A DNA stretch of 37,820 nt, taken from Sphingomonadaceae bacterium. GTDB lineage: Bacteria > Pseudomonadota > Alphaproteobacteria > Sphingomonadales > Sphingomonadaceae. Under the pieces are notes generated by a model. That model was not told the DNA's origin, did no database searches, and saw only the letters and a list, made by a program, of their open reading frames with translations. The position numbers were made by a program, and so were the translations under genes. Shown piece by piece: positions 7,260 to 15,540 of this stretch. Each line of letters starts with the position of its first letter. Positions within the stretch are counted from its first letter, which is position 1. The DNA lies in the NCBI GenBank assembly GCA_020630295.1, contig JAHDBR010000004.1, positions 42,981-80,800 of the forward strand, in the 5' to 3' direction.

Positions 7260-8939
7260 TTAACAGCCGCCCTCAGCTGCGCAGCTCTCGTCGCGGATGC
7301 CTTTAAACTCGTCACCCTCGACCCAATTGGGCCAGCTGGTGCTGTTGGCGAGCATCCGGCCGATGCGGTAGAATAATTGCAGGTCAGCCATCACGCCGCT
7401 CCAGTCCCAGTTCTCGTCGAACTCGTCCTTGGGGCCGTGATAGCGGTTATCGCGGTAATCTTTTGCAATGGCAGCCCCGGCTTCAACGCCGCCTTCCACC
7501 AGATCTTCGCCGCCATCGACATACAGCATGGGCACGCCGCGCTTCGCGAATGCGAAGTGGTCGGACCGGTAATAATATCCGGCTTCTGGGTTCGGGTTAG
7601 GCGTTGCCGTGCGGCCATCATCTTCCAGAGCCTTATTCAGGAAGTCATCCAGCCTTGATTTGCCCGGACCAACTACGGTGACGTCTTTCGATGGTCCGGC
7701 AACAAGGAATGCGTCCATATTTATCCCGCCCACTGTTTGTTCCAGCGGCAATACGGGATTGGCGGCGTAATAATCTGCACCGAGCAGACCCTGTTCTTCT
7801 GCAGTTACAGCCAGAAATACGAGACTGCGCTGCGGCGCGCCCGCCTTTGCATGGGCCTCTGCGAGTGCAACCAAAGCGGCTGTACCCGTGGCATTATCTA
7901 CCGCACCGTTGCAAATATCATCGCCGTCTGGCGCCGGTGTGCAGCGGCCCAGATGGTCCCAATGCGCAGTGTGCATTACAAATTCGTCAGGCCGTTCCGA
8001 GCCCGGCAGGATGCCGATAACATTCTGCGATTCGTATGACCGGATATCGTTCGAGAAGCTGGCGCTCGCGGTCAGACCCAGCGGCACTGCGGTGAAGTCC
8101 TTGCTCTTGGCCTTGGCAGAAAGGTCATCCAGATCCTGCCCTGCGGCGGCCATGATTTGCTTGGCTGCATCCATATGCACCCAGCCGTTCATTTGCGTCA
8201 GTGCCGGTGCATTTTCGCCCCGCTGAGCATAGGCTTGCGGGCCGCTCCAGCTCGATTCGACCACATTCCAGCCATAAGATGCGGGCTCTGTGTCGTGAAT
8301 AATGATCGCACCTGCGGCACCCTGACGCGCGGCTTCTTCATATTTGTATGTCCAGCGGCCATAATAGGTCATCGCCTTGCCGTTAAAATCGCCTTCCAGC
8401 GTTTCGGCGCCGAAATCTGGATCGTTCACCAGAATTACAGCGGTTTTGCCCGCCATATCCAGCCCTTCATAATCGTTCCAGCCGCGTTCCGGTGCGTTGA
8501 CACCGTAACCGACAAAAACCAGCTCGCTATCAGCCAGACTGGTTGCTGCTTCTTCACGGTAGGATACGCCGACCCAATCCTTCGCATATTCCAGATTAAT
8601 GTCGGTATCACCGCCTTTGATCGTTAGCGGCGAGAAATCCTTGCCGGTGATTTCCACCAGCGGCACTTTTTGTACCCAGCTGTCACCATTACCCGGCTGT
8701 AGACCGGCTGCCTCAAACTTTTCGATCAGCAGTGCGACAGTCTTTTCTTCTCCAGCAGTGCCGGGCATCCGTCCGTCAAATTCGTCTGATGATAATGTCC
8801 GCGTAATATCGACCATCGTCGCTTCGGAAATATCGCCCGGTTCGACATCAGGAATATCGAGCGGTCCGTCGGCAGTGCCTGACATATTGCAAGCAGCCAG
8901 TGTCAGGGCGGCTGATGCGGCGAATATATTGCGGATCAT
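7260..8939 (-). CDS. M28-family zinc metallopeptidase, lipoprotein
   Basis: This 559-aa exported peptidase has a lipoprotein signal (LTLAAC, Cys17), an inserted PA-like domain (residues about 130-265) and an M28 catalytic domain. Likely ligands and catalytic residues are His326 and Asp328 (HWDHLG), Asp348 (GAVDNATGTA), Glu381/Glu382 (TAEEQG), Asp409 (NMDAF) and His461 (SDHFAFA). M28 enzymes are aminopeptidases or carboxypeptidases with two zinc ions. Cys333/Cys343 and Cys553/Cys559 could form disulfides, fitting an extracytoplasmic site. The Shine-Dalgarno GAGGAA precedes the ATG. It is divergent from glnE, with a 21-bp palindrome between, and followed by aguA. Substrate is unknown. Confidence 0.93.
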   Translation of the reverse strand: MIRNIFAASAALTLAACNMSGTADGPLDIPDVEPGDISEATMVDITRTLSSDEFDGRMPGTAGEEKTVALLIEKFEAAGLQPGNGDSWVQKVPLVEITGKDFSPLTIKGGDTDINLEYAKDWVGVSYREEAATSLADSELVFVGYGVNAPERGWNDYEGLDMAGKTAVILVNDPDFGAETLEGDFNGKAMTYYGRWTYKYEEAARQGAAGAIIIHDTEPASYGWNVVESSWSGPQAYAQRGENAPALTQMNGWVHMDAAKQIMAAAGQDLDDLSAKAKSKDFTAVPLGLTASASFSNDIRSYESQNVIGILPGSERPDEFVMHTAHWDHLGRCTPAPDGDDICNGAVDNATGTAALVALAEAHAKAGAPQRSLVFLAVTAEEQGLLGADYYAANPVLPLEQTVGGINMDAFLVAGPSKDVTVVGPGKSRLDDFLNKALEDDGRTATPNPNPEAGYYYRSDHFAFAKRGVPMLYVDGGEDLVEGGVEAGAAIAKDYRDNRYHGPKDEFDENWDWSGVMADLQLFYRIGRMLANSTSWPNWVEGDEFKGIRDESCAAEGGC

Positions 8940-8959
8940 AGTGGTTCCTCGTCCCGTTA

Positions 8960-8980
8960 GCGCGTCACAGTGTTACGCGC
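8960..8980. promoter_or_regulatory. 21-bp palindrome between M28 peptidase and glnE
   Basis: GCGCGTCACA-G-TGTTACGCGC is symmetric around its central base with a single mismatched pair (9 of 10). It ends 20 bp upstream of the peptidase ATG at 8939 and lies 62 bp upstream of glnE. On the minus strand a TTGAAA about 15 bp upstream of a TAACAC inside the palindrome suggests it overlaps the peptidase promoter. The symmetry suits a dimeric transcription factor; which one is unknown. Confidence 0.5.
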
Positions 8981-9042
8981 CAATTTCGTTTTTCAATACA
9001 GCTCCATTGCAAAGCGCGCGATATGGGGCAAGTGCTATCCCG

Positions 9043-11748
9043 ATGACAGATGCTGCACGATCTGCTGATTGGGACAATGCGATCGCCCGCGCGCGTGCCC
9101 ATTCGCCTTTTCTGTGCGGGACGCTGGATAAATGGCCGGAGCTGCAGGAGCTGCTTGCCGAAGGGCAGGGCGAGGAGGCGTTGGCGTGGGCGCAATCATT
9201 CGCTGATGGCGATGAAGAGGTCGGCGCACGGCTCCGGCATGAACGCGTTACGCTGGCCGCCGCATTGGCTGTCGGCGATTTGGCCGGCGCGTTTCCGGTT
9301 GGCAGAGTAATGCAGGAATTGTCGGACTGTGCCGATCGATCGCTCGACACTGCAATCAATGCGGCGATCCGGCGGCGTGTGCCCGATGCCGAACCGGCGG
9401 GTCTGATCGGTATCGCACTGGGCAAGCATGGCGCAGGGGAACTGAATTACAGTTCCGATATTGACCCCATTTTGCTTTACGACCCGCAAAGCTTGCCCAA
9501 GCGTGAGCGCGACGAGCCGGCAGAGGCCGCGCAAAGATATGCGCGCGAAGTGGTTCGGCTACTCTCGGACAATACGGCGGAAGGTTTTGTATTCCGCGTT
9601 GATTTGCGGCTCCGCCCGGCCTCCGAGATCAGCCCATTGGCGATCTCCGTTAACGGTGCGCTGACGCATTACGAATCTTCCGCTCTAACTTGGGAACGAG
9701 CCGCATTCATTCGCGCACGCGCAGCTTCGGGCGACATTGCGGCAGGCCAGGAATTTCTTGATGCGATCCGCCCGTTTGTATGGCGGCGCAGCCTCGATTT
9801 CGGTGCGATTGAAGAAATTGGACGGCTGACCGGCAAGATCAGAACCACGCATAAAGGCCCGTCGCAGCCAATGCCGGGTTTCAATGTGAAGCAAGGGCGC
9901 GGAGGCATTCGTGAGGTCGAATTCTTTGCGCAGACCTATCAGCTAATTCATGGCGGGCGCGATCCGAGCCTGCGCAGCCGCAATACCCGAAAGGCGCTCG
10001 ATGCGCTTGCCGCTGCCGCGCTGATTACACGCGACGACGCAGCGGCGATGGGCGCGGCATATGATCGATTGCGAACGATTGAACACCGTCTGCAGATGGT
10101 CAATGACCGGCAAACGCATACGCTACCCGAGGGTGAGGCATTGGAGAATGTAGCCGCTCTGGGCGGCTATCCCGGAGCGCAGGCGCTCCTCGAAGATCTA
10201 CAGGAATTGACCGGTACGGTAGCCGACCGGTTCGACCGGCTCATTGATGTTGATGACACTTCGCCAACACCCGTCCATCTTGGTGATGCGCTCACGAGAA
10301 ATCTTGGACAACTCGGGTTCGAGCAGCCGGAGGCGATGGCCGAGCGTGTCCGGTCATGGAGCGACGGTCATATCCGCGCTTTGAAAAGCCCCGCGGCCCT
10401 TTCGGCGTTCGAGGCTATTTTGCCCGCTCTGTTGGAGGCGCTGGCGGAAGCTCCCGACCCGCACCGCGCCCTGCTTAGATGGGAAGCATTCCTGACCAAA
10501 GCATCTAGCGCGATTAACCTGTTCAGGCTGCTTGAGGCGCGACCCGGCCTGTTTGAACAGCTCATCAATATTCTCACATTGGCCGATCCCTTGGCAGAAG
10601 AACTCGGGCGCCACCCGGAGCGGCTGGATGCGCTGATAGACCGCAGCGCGCTGGATTTGCCGGGATCGGTTTCCGACCTGATCAAAGAAATGGCCAAAGT
10701 CGAAGCGACTGGCGATTACGAGCGTATTCTTGACCGGCTGCGCTTTGTTACTGGCGAGCGGCGGTTCGCGTTGGGCGTGCAATTGATAGAGGCTGCGCAT
10801 GATCCGTTGGAGATTGCCGCCGGTCTTTCCCGCTTGGCAGAGGCCGGTCTGTCAGTCGCGGCAGAGGCTGCGACGCGCGAATTTGCCAAAGTGCACGGCC
10901 GTATCGCGGATAGCGAATTGATCATATTGGGTTTGGGCAGATTGGGCGGCGGCGCCCTCACCCACGCATCCGATCTGGACATTGTCTATGTGTTTACGGG
11001 AACGTACGATCAGCAATCGGATGGTGAGCGCCCTCTCGGCGCGACGATGTATTACAATCGCCTGGCCCAGCGGATCAGCGCCGCGCTCAGCGTTCCCACC
11101 GCGCATGGAGCGTTATATGAAGTAGATACGCGATTACGGCCGCAGGGTGCCCAGGGACCGCTGGCTGTTAGCATGGACAGCTTCGCGCGCTATCAAGCCG
11201 AAGATGCGTGGACATGGGAGCATATGGCGCTCACCCGTGCACGTGCGATGACAGGGCCGCCCGGTCTGCGGCAAGGTTTGCGGGATAGTGTCCTGAAAAT
11301 CCTGCGAATGCCTCGTGATGCCGAAAAGCTTCGTGACGACGTCCTGTCTATGCGGTCGGATATGGCGCAGCACAAACAGCCCAAGGGTGCGCTCGATGCA
11401 AAGCTGATGCGCGGCGGCTTGGTCGATTTGGAGTTTCTGGTGCATTTTCTGCAATTGCGCGACGGAGCAGCACTCAATCCGAATTTGCGCGAGGCTATTG
11501 ACGAGCTTGTGCGCGTTGGTCTGGTCGGGCCCGAGCTGCTCAGTGCACATGATTTGCTGACGCGTCTGCTGGTGGCATCGCGTCTATTTGCGCCCGATCT
11601 TGCCGAACCATCACCTGCAATCATGCAGGCTATGTGCAAGGCGTGTATGTGCGGCAGCAGAGAAGAACTCTTGCATAGCTATGATGATGCGCGGCAAAGC
11701 GTGGCACATGCGTGGAAGAACATTTTTCAGACCGTTTTGGAGATTTAG
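9043..11748 (+). CDS. glnE: Bifunctional glutamine synthetase adenylyltransferase/deadenylase
   Basis: GlnE adds AMP to, and removes it from, glutamine synthetase in response to PII, coupling nitrogen assimilation to nitrogen status. The protein is 901 aa and shows both nucleotidyltransferase halves. The N-terminal one has GKHGAGELNYSSDIDP (about residue 127) and the C-terminal one GLGRLGGGALTHASDLDIVYVF (about residue 629). Each is followed by an RLRP motif (VDLRLRP and VDTRLRP) and a helical domain containing RGGIREVEF and MRGGLVDLEF. The open frame extends upstream to 8599, but that part would overlap the divergent peptidase gene and is unlike GlnE. I therefore chose ATG 9043, although its Shine-Dalgarno is weak. 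It ends 3 bp before bcp. Confidence 0.95.
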   Translation: MTDAARSADWDNAIARARAHSPFLCGTLDKWPELQELLAEGQGEEALAWAQSFADGDEEVGARLRHERVTLAAALAVGDLAGAFPVGRVMQELSDCADRSLDTAINAAIRRRVPDAEPAGLIGIALGKHGAGELNYSSDIDPILLYDPQSLPKRERDEPAEAAQRYAREVVRLLSDNTAEGFVFRVDLRLRPASEISPLAISVNGALTHYESSALTWERAAFIRARAASGDIAAGQEFLDAIRPFVWRRSLDFGAIEEIGRLTGKIRTTHKGPSQPMPGFNVKQGRGGIREVEFFAQTYQLIHGGRDPSLRSRNTRKALDALAAAALITRDDAAAMGAAYDRLRTIEHRLQMVNDRQTHTLPEGEALENVAALGGYPGAQALLEDLQELTGTVADRFDRLIDVDDTSPTPVHLGDALTRNLGQLGFEQPEAMAERVRSWSDGHIRALKSPAALSAFEAILPALLEALAEAPDPHRALLRWEAFLTKASSAINLFRLLEARPGLFEQLINILTLADPLAEELGRHPERLDALIDRSALDLPGSVSDLIKEMAKVEATGDYERILDRLRFVTGERRFALGVQLIEAAHDPLEIAAGLSRLAEAGLSVAAEAATREFAKVHGRIADSELIILGLGRLGGGALTHASDLDIVYVFTGTYDQQSDGERPLGATMYYNRLAQRISAALSVPTAHGALYEVDTRLRPQGAQGPLAVSMDSFARYQAEDAWTWEHMALTRARAMTGPPGLRQGLRDSVLKILRMPRDAEKLRDDVLSMRSDMAQHKQPKGALDAKLMRGGLVDLEFLVHFLQLRDGAALNPNLREAIDELVRVGLVGPELLSAHDLLTRLLVASRLFAPDLAEPSPAIMQAMCKACMCGSREELLHSYDDARQSVAHAWKNIFQTVLEI

Positions 11749-11751
11749 TCG

Positions 11752-12216
11752 ATGAGTGAAGCAGGAAATCCGGTTCCCGATATTGCAATGGAAACGCCCG
11801 ATGGCGGCAGTGTGAAAGCCTCCGACTATGCCGGCAAAAAGCTGGTGCTGTTCTTCTATCCCAAGGACAATACGCCTGGCTGTACGACCGAGGCTAAGGA
11901 TTTCTCTGCTCTTAAGGCTGAATTTGATGCAGCCGGTACTGCGATCCTCGGCATCAGCAAGGATTCGCCGAAAAAGCATCAAAACTTTATCGCCAAGCAT
12001 GATCTGACCGTGGATCTGGCAACTGATGCAGAGGAAGGCGGCCTGTCGGATGCATTGGGTATCTGGACCGAAAAGAAAATGTACGGTCGTACGTATATGG
12101 GCATGGTTCGGACTACGTACTTGATTGGACCAGACGGAAAAATCGCGCAGGTCTGGAACAAGGTAAAAGTCAAAGGCCATGCCGACGAAGTGCTGTCCGC
12201 GGCGAAAGCGCTTTAG
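11752..12216 (+). CDS. bcp: Thioredoxin-dependent peroxiredoxin, Bcp/PrxQ family, one-cysteine form
   Basis: This 154-aa thiol peroxidase reduces hydrogen peroxide and organic hydroperoxides in the cytoplasm. The family motif FFYPKDNTPGCTTEAKDF contains the peroxidatic Cys44. In E. coli Bcp a resolving cysteine lies five residues later; here that position is Asp-49/Lys-49 region and the protein contains no other cysteine. It should therefore act as a 1-Cys enzyme needing an external thiol. The YLIGPDGKI block near the C-terminus is typical. It lies 3 bp behind glnE and 14 bp before the DUF455 gene, forming a likely operon. The family is certain; the reductant is not shown. Confidence 0.95.
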   Translation: MSEAGNPVPDIAMETPDGGSVKASDYAGKKLVLFFYPKDNTPGCTTEAKDFSALKAEFDAAGTAILGISKDSPKKHQNFIAKHDLTVDLATDAEEGGLSDALGIWTEKKMYGRTYMGMVRTTYLIGPDGKIAQVWNKVKVKGHADEVLSAAKAL

Positions 12217-12230
12217 GAAGTCAGCTGCCC

Positions 12231-13034
12231 ATGCCCGGTTCGCTGAAAGCTGCCATTCGCAGCGCGCTACTTAGCGCGGATCCTCGCGCCAAAGTCATGG
12301 CCGCGCGCGATGCGGCGCGTGGATGGCGGCTGGGCAAGCTTGAATTTGATCTCGCGGCGTCTGGAGATGCAGGGATGCCCGACCGCCCGTCTTGGCCCGC
12401 TGCGCCCGAACTGCTCGATCCGCGCAACATGCCGCGGCGCGGCAAAGGGACGGATAAGGGCCGAATCGCATTGTGGCACGCCCTTGCACATATTGAATTT
12501 GTGGCAATTGATCTGGCGCTCGACATGGCCGGACGATTTGGCGGACAGCAAGGCCGCGAGTTCACCTCTGACTTTTTATATGTTGCAGCTGATGAAGCGA
12601 TGCACTTCGCTCTGTTGGACAGGAAGCTTAGGCGGTTGGGCAGCAATTATGGAGCTTTGCCAGCCCATGCGGGTTTGTGGCAGGCCGCTGAGGAAACCGC
12701 TCACGATGTTTCCGCTAGATTGGCGATCGTGCCGATGGTGCTGGAGGCGCGCGGTCTTGACGTCACCCCTGCAACTTTAAATCGGGTCCGGTCGCAAGGT
12801 GACGAAAATGGTGCGAAAATCTTACAACGTATTCTTGACGACGAGATTCGCCATGTCGCTTTTGGCACCAAGCATTTTGTCAGAATTTGCGAAAAAAGCG
12901 GTGAATCGCCGCAAAAACGTTGGAAATCCTTGGTCCAGACGCATTTCAGGGGGGCGTTAAAGGCTCCATTCAACGACTCAGCGCGTCTTGCAGCCGGTTT
13001 GTCGCGAGACTTCTATGACAGTCTTGCGTCATAA
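12231..13034 (+). CDS. DUF455 ferritin-like protein
   Basis: This 267-aa protein of the DUF455 family has a ferritin-like helical bundle. Candidate metal-binding motifs are LAHIEFVAID, ADEAMHFALL, PMVLEARGLD and DDEIRHVAFG, which supply Glu and His residues in the paired ExxH pattern of diiron proteins. Family members are predicted di-metal proteins, distantly similar to MiaE-type oxygenases, and no activity has been firmly assigned as far as I know. The gene follows bcp by 14 bp in the same direction, so peroxiredoxin and a ferritin-like protein may be expressed together, hinting at oxidative stress or iron handling. That link is inference from position. Confidence 0.87.
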   Translation: MPGSLKAAIRSALLSADPRAKVMAARDAARGWRLGKLEFDLAASGDAGMPDRPSWPAAPELLDPRNMPRRGKGTDKGRIALWHALAHIEFVAIDLALDMAGRFGGQQGREFTSDFLYVAADEAMHFALLDRKLRRLGSNYGALPAHAGLWQAAEETAHDVSARLAIVPMVLEARGLDVTPATLNRVRSQGDENGAKILQRILDDEIRHVAFGTKHFVRICEKSGESPQKRWKSLVQTHFRGALKAPFNDSARLAAGLSRDFYDSLAS

Positions 13035-13117
13035 AGAAATTCACTTGTAACAAAACAATCACTGAAGCGGCGGTTGGTTCCAGCTCCGTTTCAAATTTAT
13101 TTTGGGGCAGCTTTCGT

Positions 13118-13159
13118 ACGGGATCGAGCTGCTTTGTAACGGGATCCTCATGGCTTGTA
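13118..13159 (+). repeat. Tandem 21-bp direct repeat upstream of the M23 peptidase gene
   Basis: Two abutting copies follow the pattern ACGGGATC-N8-TTGTA: 13118-13138 and 13139-13159. Thirteen fixed positions are identical while the central eight bases differ. The 21-bp period is two helical turns, so two proteins would sit on the same DNA face. The second copy ends 24 bp before the GTG start. A further TTGTAAC occurs near 13046. This pattern suits an activator or response-regulator site, but none can be named. Confidence 0.5.
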
Positions 13160-13183
13160 AGAGCCTGATAAAAAGGACGAAAC

Positions 13184-13879
13184 GTGGTCGCAATGAACTT
13201 TCAGCGTAGCTTTGCTGCTTTGGCACTCACTCTTGCCGGCATGATCGGAATGGGTGCAGCGCCTGCATCGGCAAATAGCAGCGCGGCAACTGCGGATGTA
13301 ACCTCGTCAGTTCGGGCGGCTCAGGGCGATACCTTGAGTGGCGGTGACGAGAAGTTTAAAGATTATTTCGCACGGTGGGAAGCACTGGACGGTGGTGACG
13401 CTTCTGCTCCTGCGCCGACATCATCTGTGTCTGTTCCTTCGCGCATGCCGCTGAATAATGCGTCTCTGACAAGCAAATACGGAATGCGGACGCACCCCGT
13501 CATCGGCGGACGCCGCGCACATAAGGGTGTCGATCTGGCCGCGCCAACCGGCACGCCGATTTATGCCACCGCCGACGGTATTGTAAGCAAGGCTGAATGG
13601 TTCAGCAGCTACGGCCTGTATGTTTCGATCGAACATGGTGCCCAATTGCAGACACGATTCGCGCATATGTCGCGTATCGCAGTCGCCAATGGCGCGCATG
13701 TGAAGAAAGGCGACATTATCGGATATGTGGGCTCTACCGGACGTTCCACCGGCCCGCATTTGCACTATGAGGTGCGGATCGCTGGCAAGGCAGTGAACCC
13801 GATTCCCTACATGGTCGAATCAACTGCCCAACAAGCCTTTGCGAAGGTTTCGGGCCAAGGCGGACGCGGCGGCCAATAA
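13184..13879 (+). CDS. M23-family peptidoglycan endopeptidase, secreted
   Basis: This 231-aa protein has a signal peptide (residues about 1-30, ending APASA), a short linker and a C-terminal LytM/M23 domain. Zinc ligands are visible: His113 and Asp117 (HKGVDL) and His194 (GPHLHYEV), with His161 (RFAHMS) and His192 as further active-site histidines, so the domain should be active. M23 enzymes cut peptide cross-links in peptidoglycan or, when degenerate, activate amidases. I chose the GTG at 13184 because AAGGA stands 6 nt upstream; the ATG at 13193 is too far from it. It is a single gene with its own terminator (13934-13963) and a 21-bp tandem repeat in the promoter region. Confidence 0.92.
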   Translation: MVAMNFQRSFAALALTLAGMIGMGAAPASANSSAATADVTSSVRAAQGDTLSGGDEKFKDYFARWEALDGGDASAPAPTSSVSVPSRMPLNNASLTSKYGMRTHPVIGGRRAHKGVDLAAPTGTPIYATADGIVSKAEWFSSYGLYVSIEHGAQLQTRFAHMSRIAVANGAHVKKGDIIGYVGSTGRSTGPHLHYEVRIAGKAVNPIPYMVESTAQQAFAKVSGQGGRGGQ

Positions 13880-13933
13880 GTTTCGAATAAACCGCGGGAG
13901 GGCGGTAAGGACATCGGAGAGGGTGTTCTAAAG

Positions 13934-13963
13934 GGGCAGCGGAGCGATCCGCTGCCCTTTTTT
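13934..13963 (+). terminator. Rho-independent terminator after the M23 gene
   Basis: GGGCAGCGGA (13934-13943), loop GCGA, TCCGCTGCCC (13948-13957) is a perfect 10-bp GC-rich stem followed by six T. It is the strongest terminator in the window. Confidence 0.93.
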
Positions 13964-14012
13964 CTTGCCGCTACCGTGTGGATCAATAGGGTAGGTTTCA
14001 GAGAGGAACCTG

Positions 14013-15539
14013 ATGCACCCTATAAATTTTGCGCAAAGCCAACCTGACCACCCGGCCATCATCATGGCCGGCAGCGGGGAGACCGTAAGTTACAAACAGA
14101 TGGACGAGGCCGCGAACCGGCTGGCCCATTGGTTCAGGCAGCAGGGCCTTAAGGACGGCGATGCATTTGGCCTGTTGATGGAGAATTGCGCCCGCTATCA
14201 CGAAATCTATTGGGCATCGCAGCGTTCGGGAACGGTTTTGGTGCCTATCTCGACTCACCTGACGGCAAGCGAAATCGCGTATATTCTGGATGACAGCGAT
14301 GCGAAATTGTTGATCACCACGCGCAAATTTGATGGTATTTTGGAAGCGCTGAAAGCGGACCATGCTGCGCCGGACACGATGATCTTTGGCGGAGGGGCGG
14401 AGGCGATATTGGCTGCCCAATCTGCCGATCCGATTGCTGATCAGTCAGTTGGCCGGGTAATGTTGTATAGTTCGGGCACCACGGGCCGGCCGAAGGGTAT
14501 TTTACCGGCACCCCCTGAAGATCCGGCGGTTGAAGCACCCACGCCCTTGATGGGGCTTGCCACTATGGGCTTCCAGATAAAGGGTGACGGCAGCTGCATC
14601 TATTTGTCGCCCGCGCCGCTATACCATGCGGCTCCTATCGGCTGGTCGACCACAATTCACCGGCTTGGCGGGACCGTGGTCGTCATGGAAAAGTTCGATC
14701 CCGAACAGGCGCTGGCAACTATCGAGAAATACGGCGTAACGGACAGCCAATGGGTGCCCACGCACTTTGTTCGCATGCTGAAATTGCCTAAAGATGTCCG
14801 CACCCGGTACGATCTTTCCACCCATAAGGGCGCGCTTCACGCGGCAGCGCCTTGCCCGGCCGATATCAAGGATGAGATGATCGAATGGTGGGGGCCGATA
14901 ATTTACGAATATTATGCCGGTAGTGAAGGGAACGGGATGACCATGATCGGCAGCCCTGACTGGATTTCGCATCGCGGTTCAGTAGGGCGGGCCATTCTGG
15001 GCACTATCCATGTCTGTGACGATGACGGAGAAGAAGTCCCGACCGGAAAAGAAGGGACGATCTTTTTCGAAAGCCCCTATCCATTTGAATACCACAAAGA
15101 CAAAGCCAAAACGAAAGAGGCCACTCACCCGAAAGGCTGGACGACGCTGGGTGATATCGGAAAGCTGGACGAAGACGGCTTCCTGTATCTGACGGATCGC
15201 CGTTCCAACATGATCATATCAGGCGGGGTGAATATCTATCCGCAAGAAGTCGAAAATCTGCTGGTCACGCATGACAAAGTTATGGATGCGGCAGTGATTG
15301 GCGCGCCATGCCCAGAAATGGGCGAACGTGTTGTTGCTGTGGTGCAGCCGGTTTCGATGGACGAAGCGGGCGATGCATTGGAAGCGGAGCTTACCGAATA
15401 TCTTTCCGGAGAACTCGCCCGCCTCAAAATGCCGCGCGTGTTCGATTTCCGCGCAGAGCTACCGCGGGAAGCGAACGGGAAACTCTACAAGCGTAAGCTG
15501 AAGGACGAGTATCTGGCCGCTGCTGCAAGGGAGAACTGA
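14013..15539 (+). CDS. Acyl-CoA synthetase (AMP-forming, ANL superfamily)
   Basis: This 508-aa adenylate-forming ligase activates a carboxylic acid to its CoA thioester through an acyl-AMP. Motifs are the P-loop-like YSSGTTGRPKG, EYYAGSEGNG (substrate/AMP contact), GWTTLGDIGKLDEDGFLYLTDR, SGGVNIYPQEVE and a C-terminal NGKLYKRKL with the catalytic lysine. It resembles the FadD-like medium-chain or cyclic-acid ligases common in sphingomonads; the substrate cannot be read from sequence. AGAGAGGA stands before the ATG. Its stop is followed after 1 bp by the P450 start, and an SDR gene overlaps that, so the three proteins are made together. The operon suggests hydroxylation, oxidation and CoA activation of a lipid, terpenoid or steroid-like compound (inference). 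Confidence 0.92.
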   Translation: MHPINFAQSQPDHPAIIMAGSGETVSYKQMDEAANRLAHWFRQQGLKDGDAFGLLMENCARYHEIYWASQRSGTVLVPISTHLTASEIAYILDDSDAKLLITTRKFDGILEALKADHAAPDTMIFGGGAEAILAAQSADPIADQSVGRVMLYSSGTTGRPKGILPAPPEDPAVEAPTPLMGLATMGFQIKGDGSCIYLSPAPLYHAAPIGWSTTIHRLGGTVVVMEKFDPEQALATIEKYGVTDSQWVPTHFVRMLKLPKDVRTRYDLSTHKGALHAAAPCPADIKDEMIEWWGPIIYEYYAGSEGNGMTMIGSPDWISHRGSVGRAILGTIHVCDDDGEEVPTGKEGTIFFESPYPFEYHKDKAKTKEATHPKGWTTLGDIGKLDEDGFLYLTDRRSNMIISGGVNIYPQEVENLLVTHDKVMDAAVIGAPCPEMGERVVAVVQPVSMDEAGDALEAELTEYLSGELARLKMPRVFDFRAELPREANGKLYKRKLKDEYLAAAAREN

Positions 15540-15540
15540 T

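Noticed and set aside
8599-9042. N-terminal extension of the glnE reading frame by 148 codons
   Set aside because: It lies antisense over the M28 peptidase gene, has low-complexity Ser/Pro-rich content, and GlnE similarity begins only after 9043.
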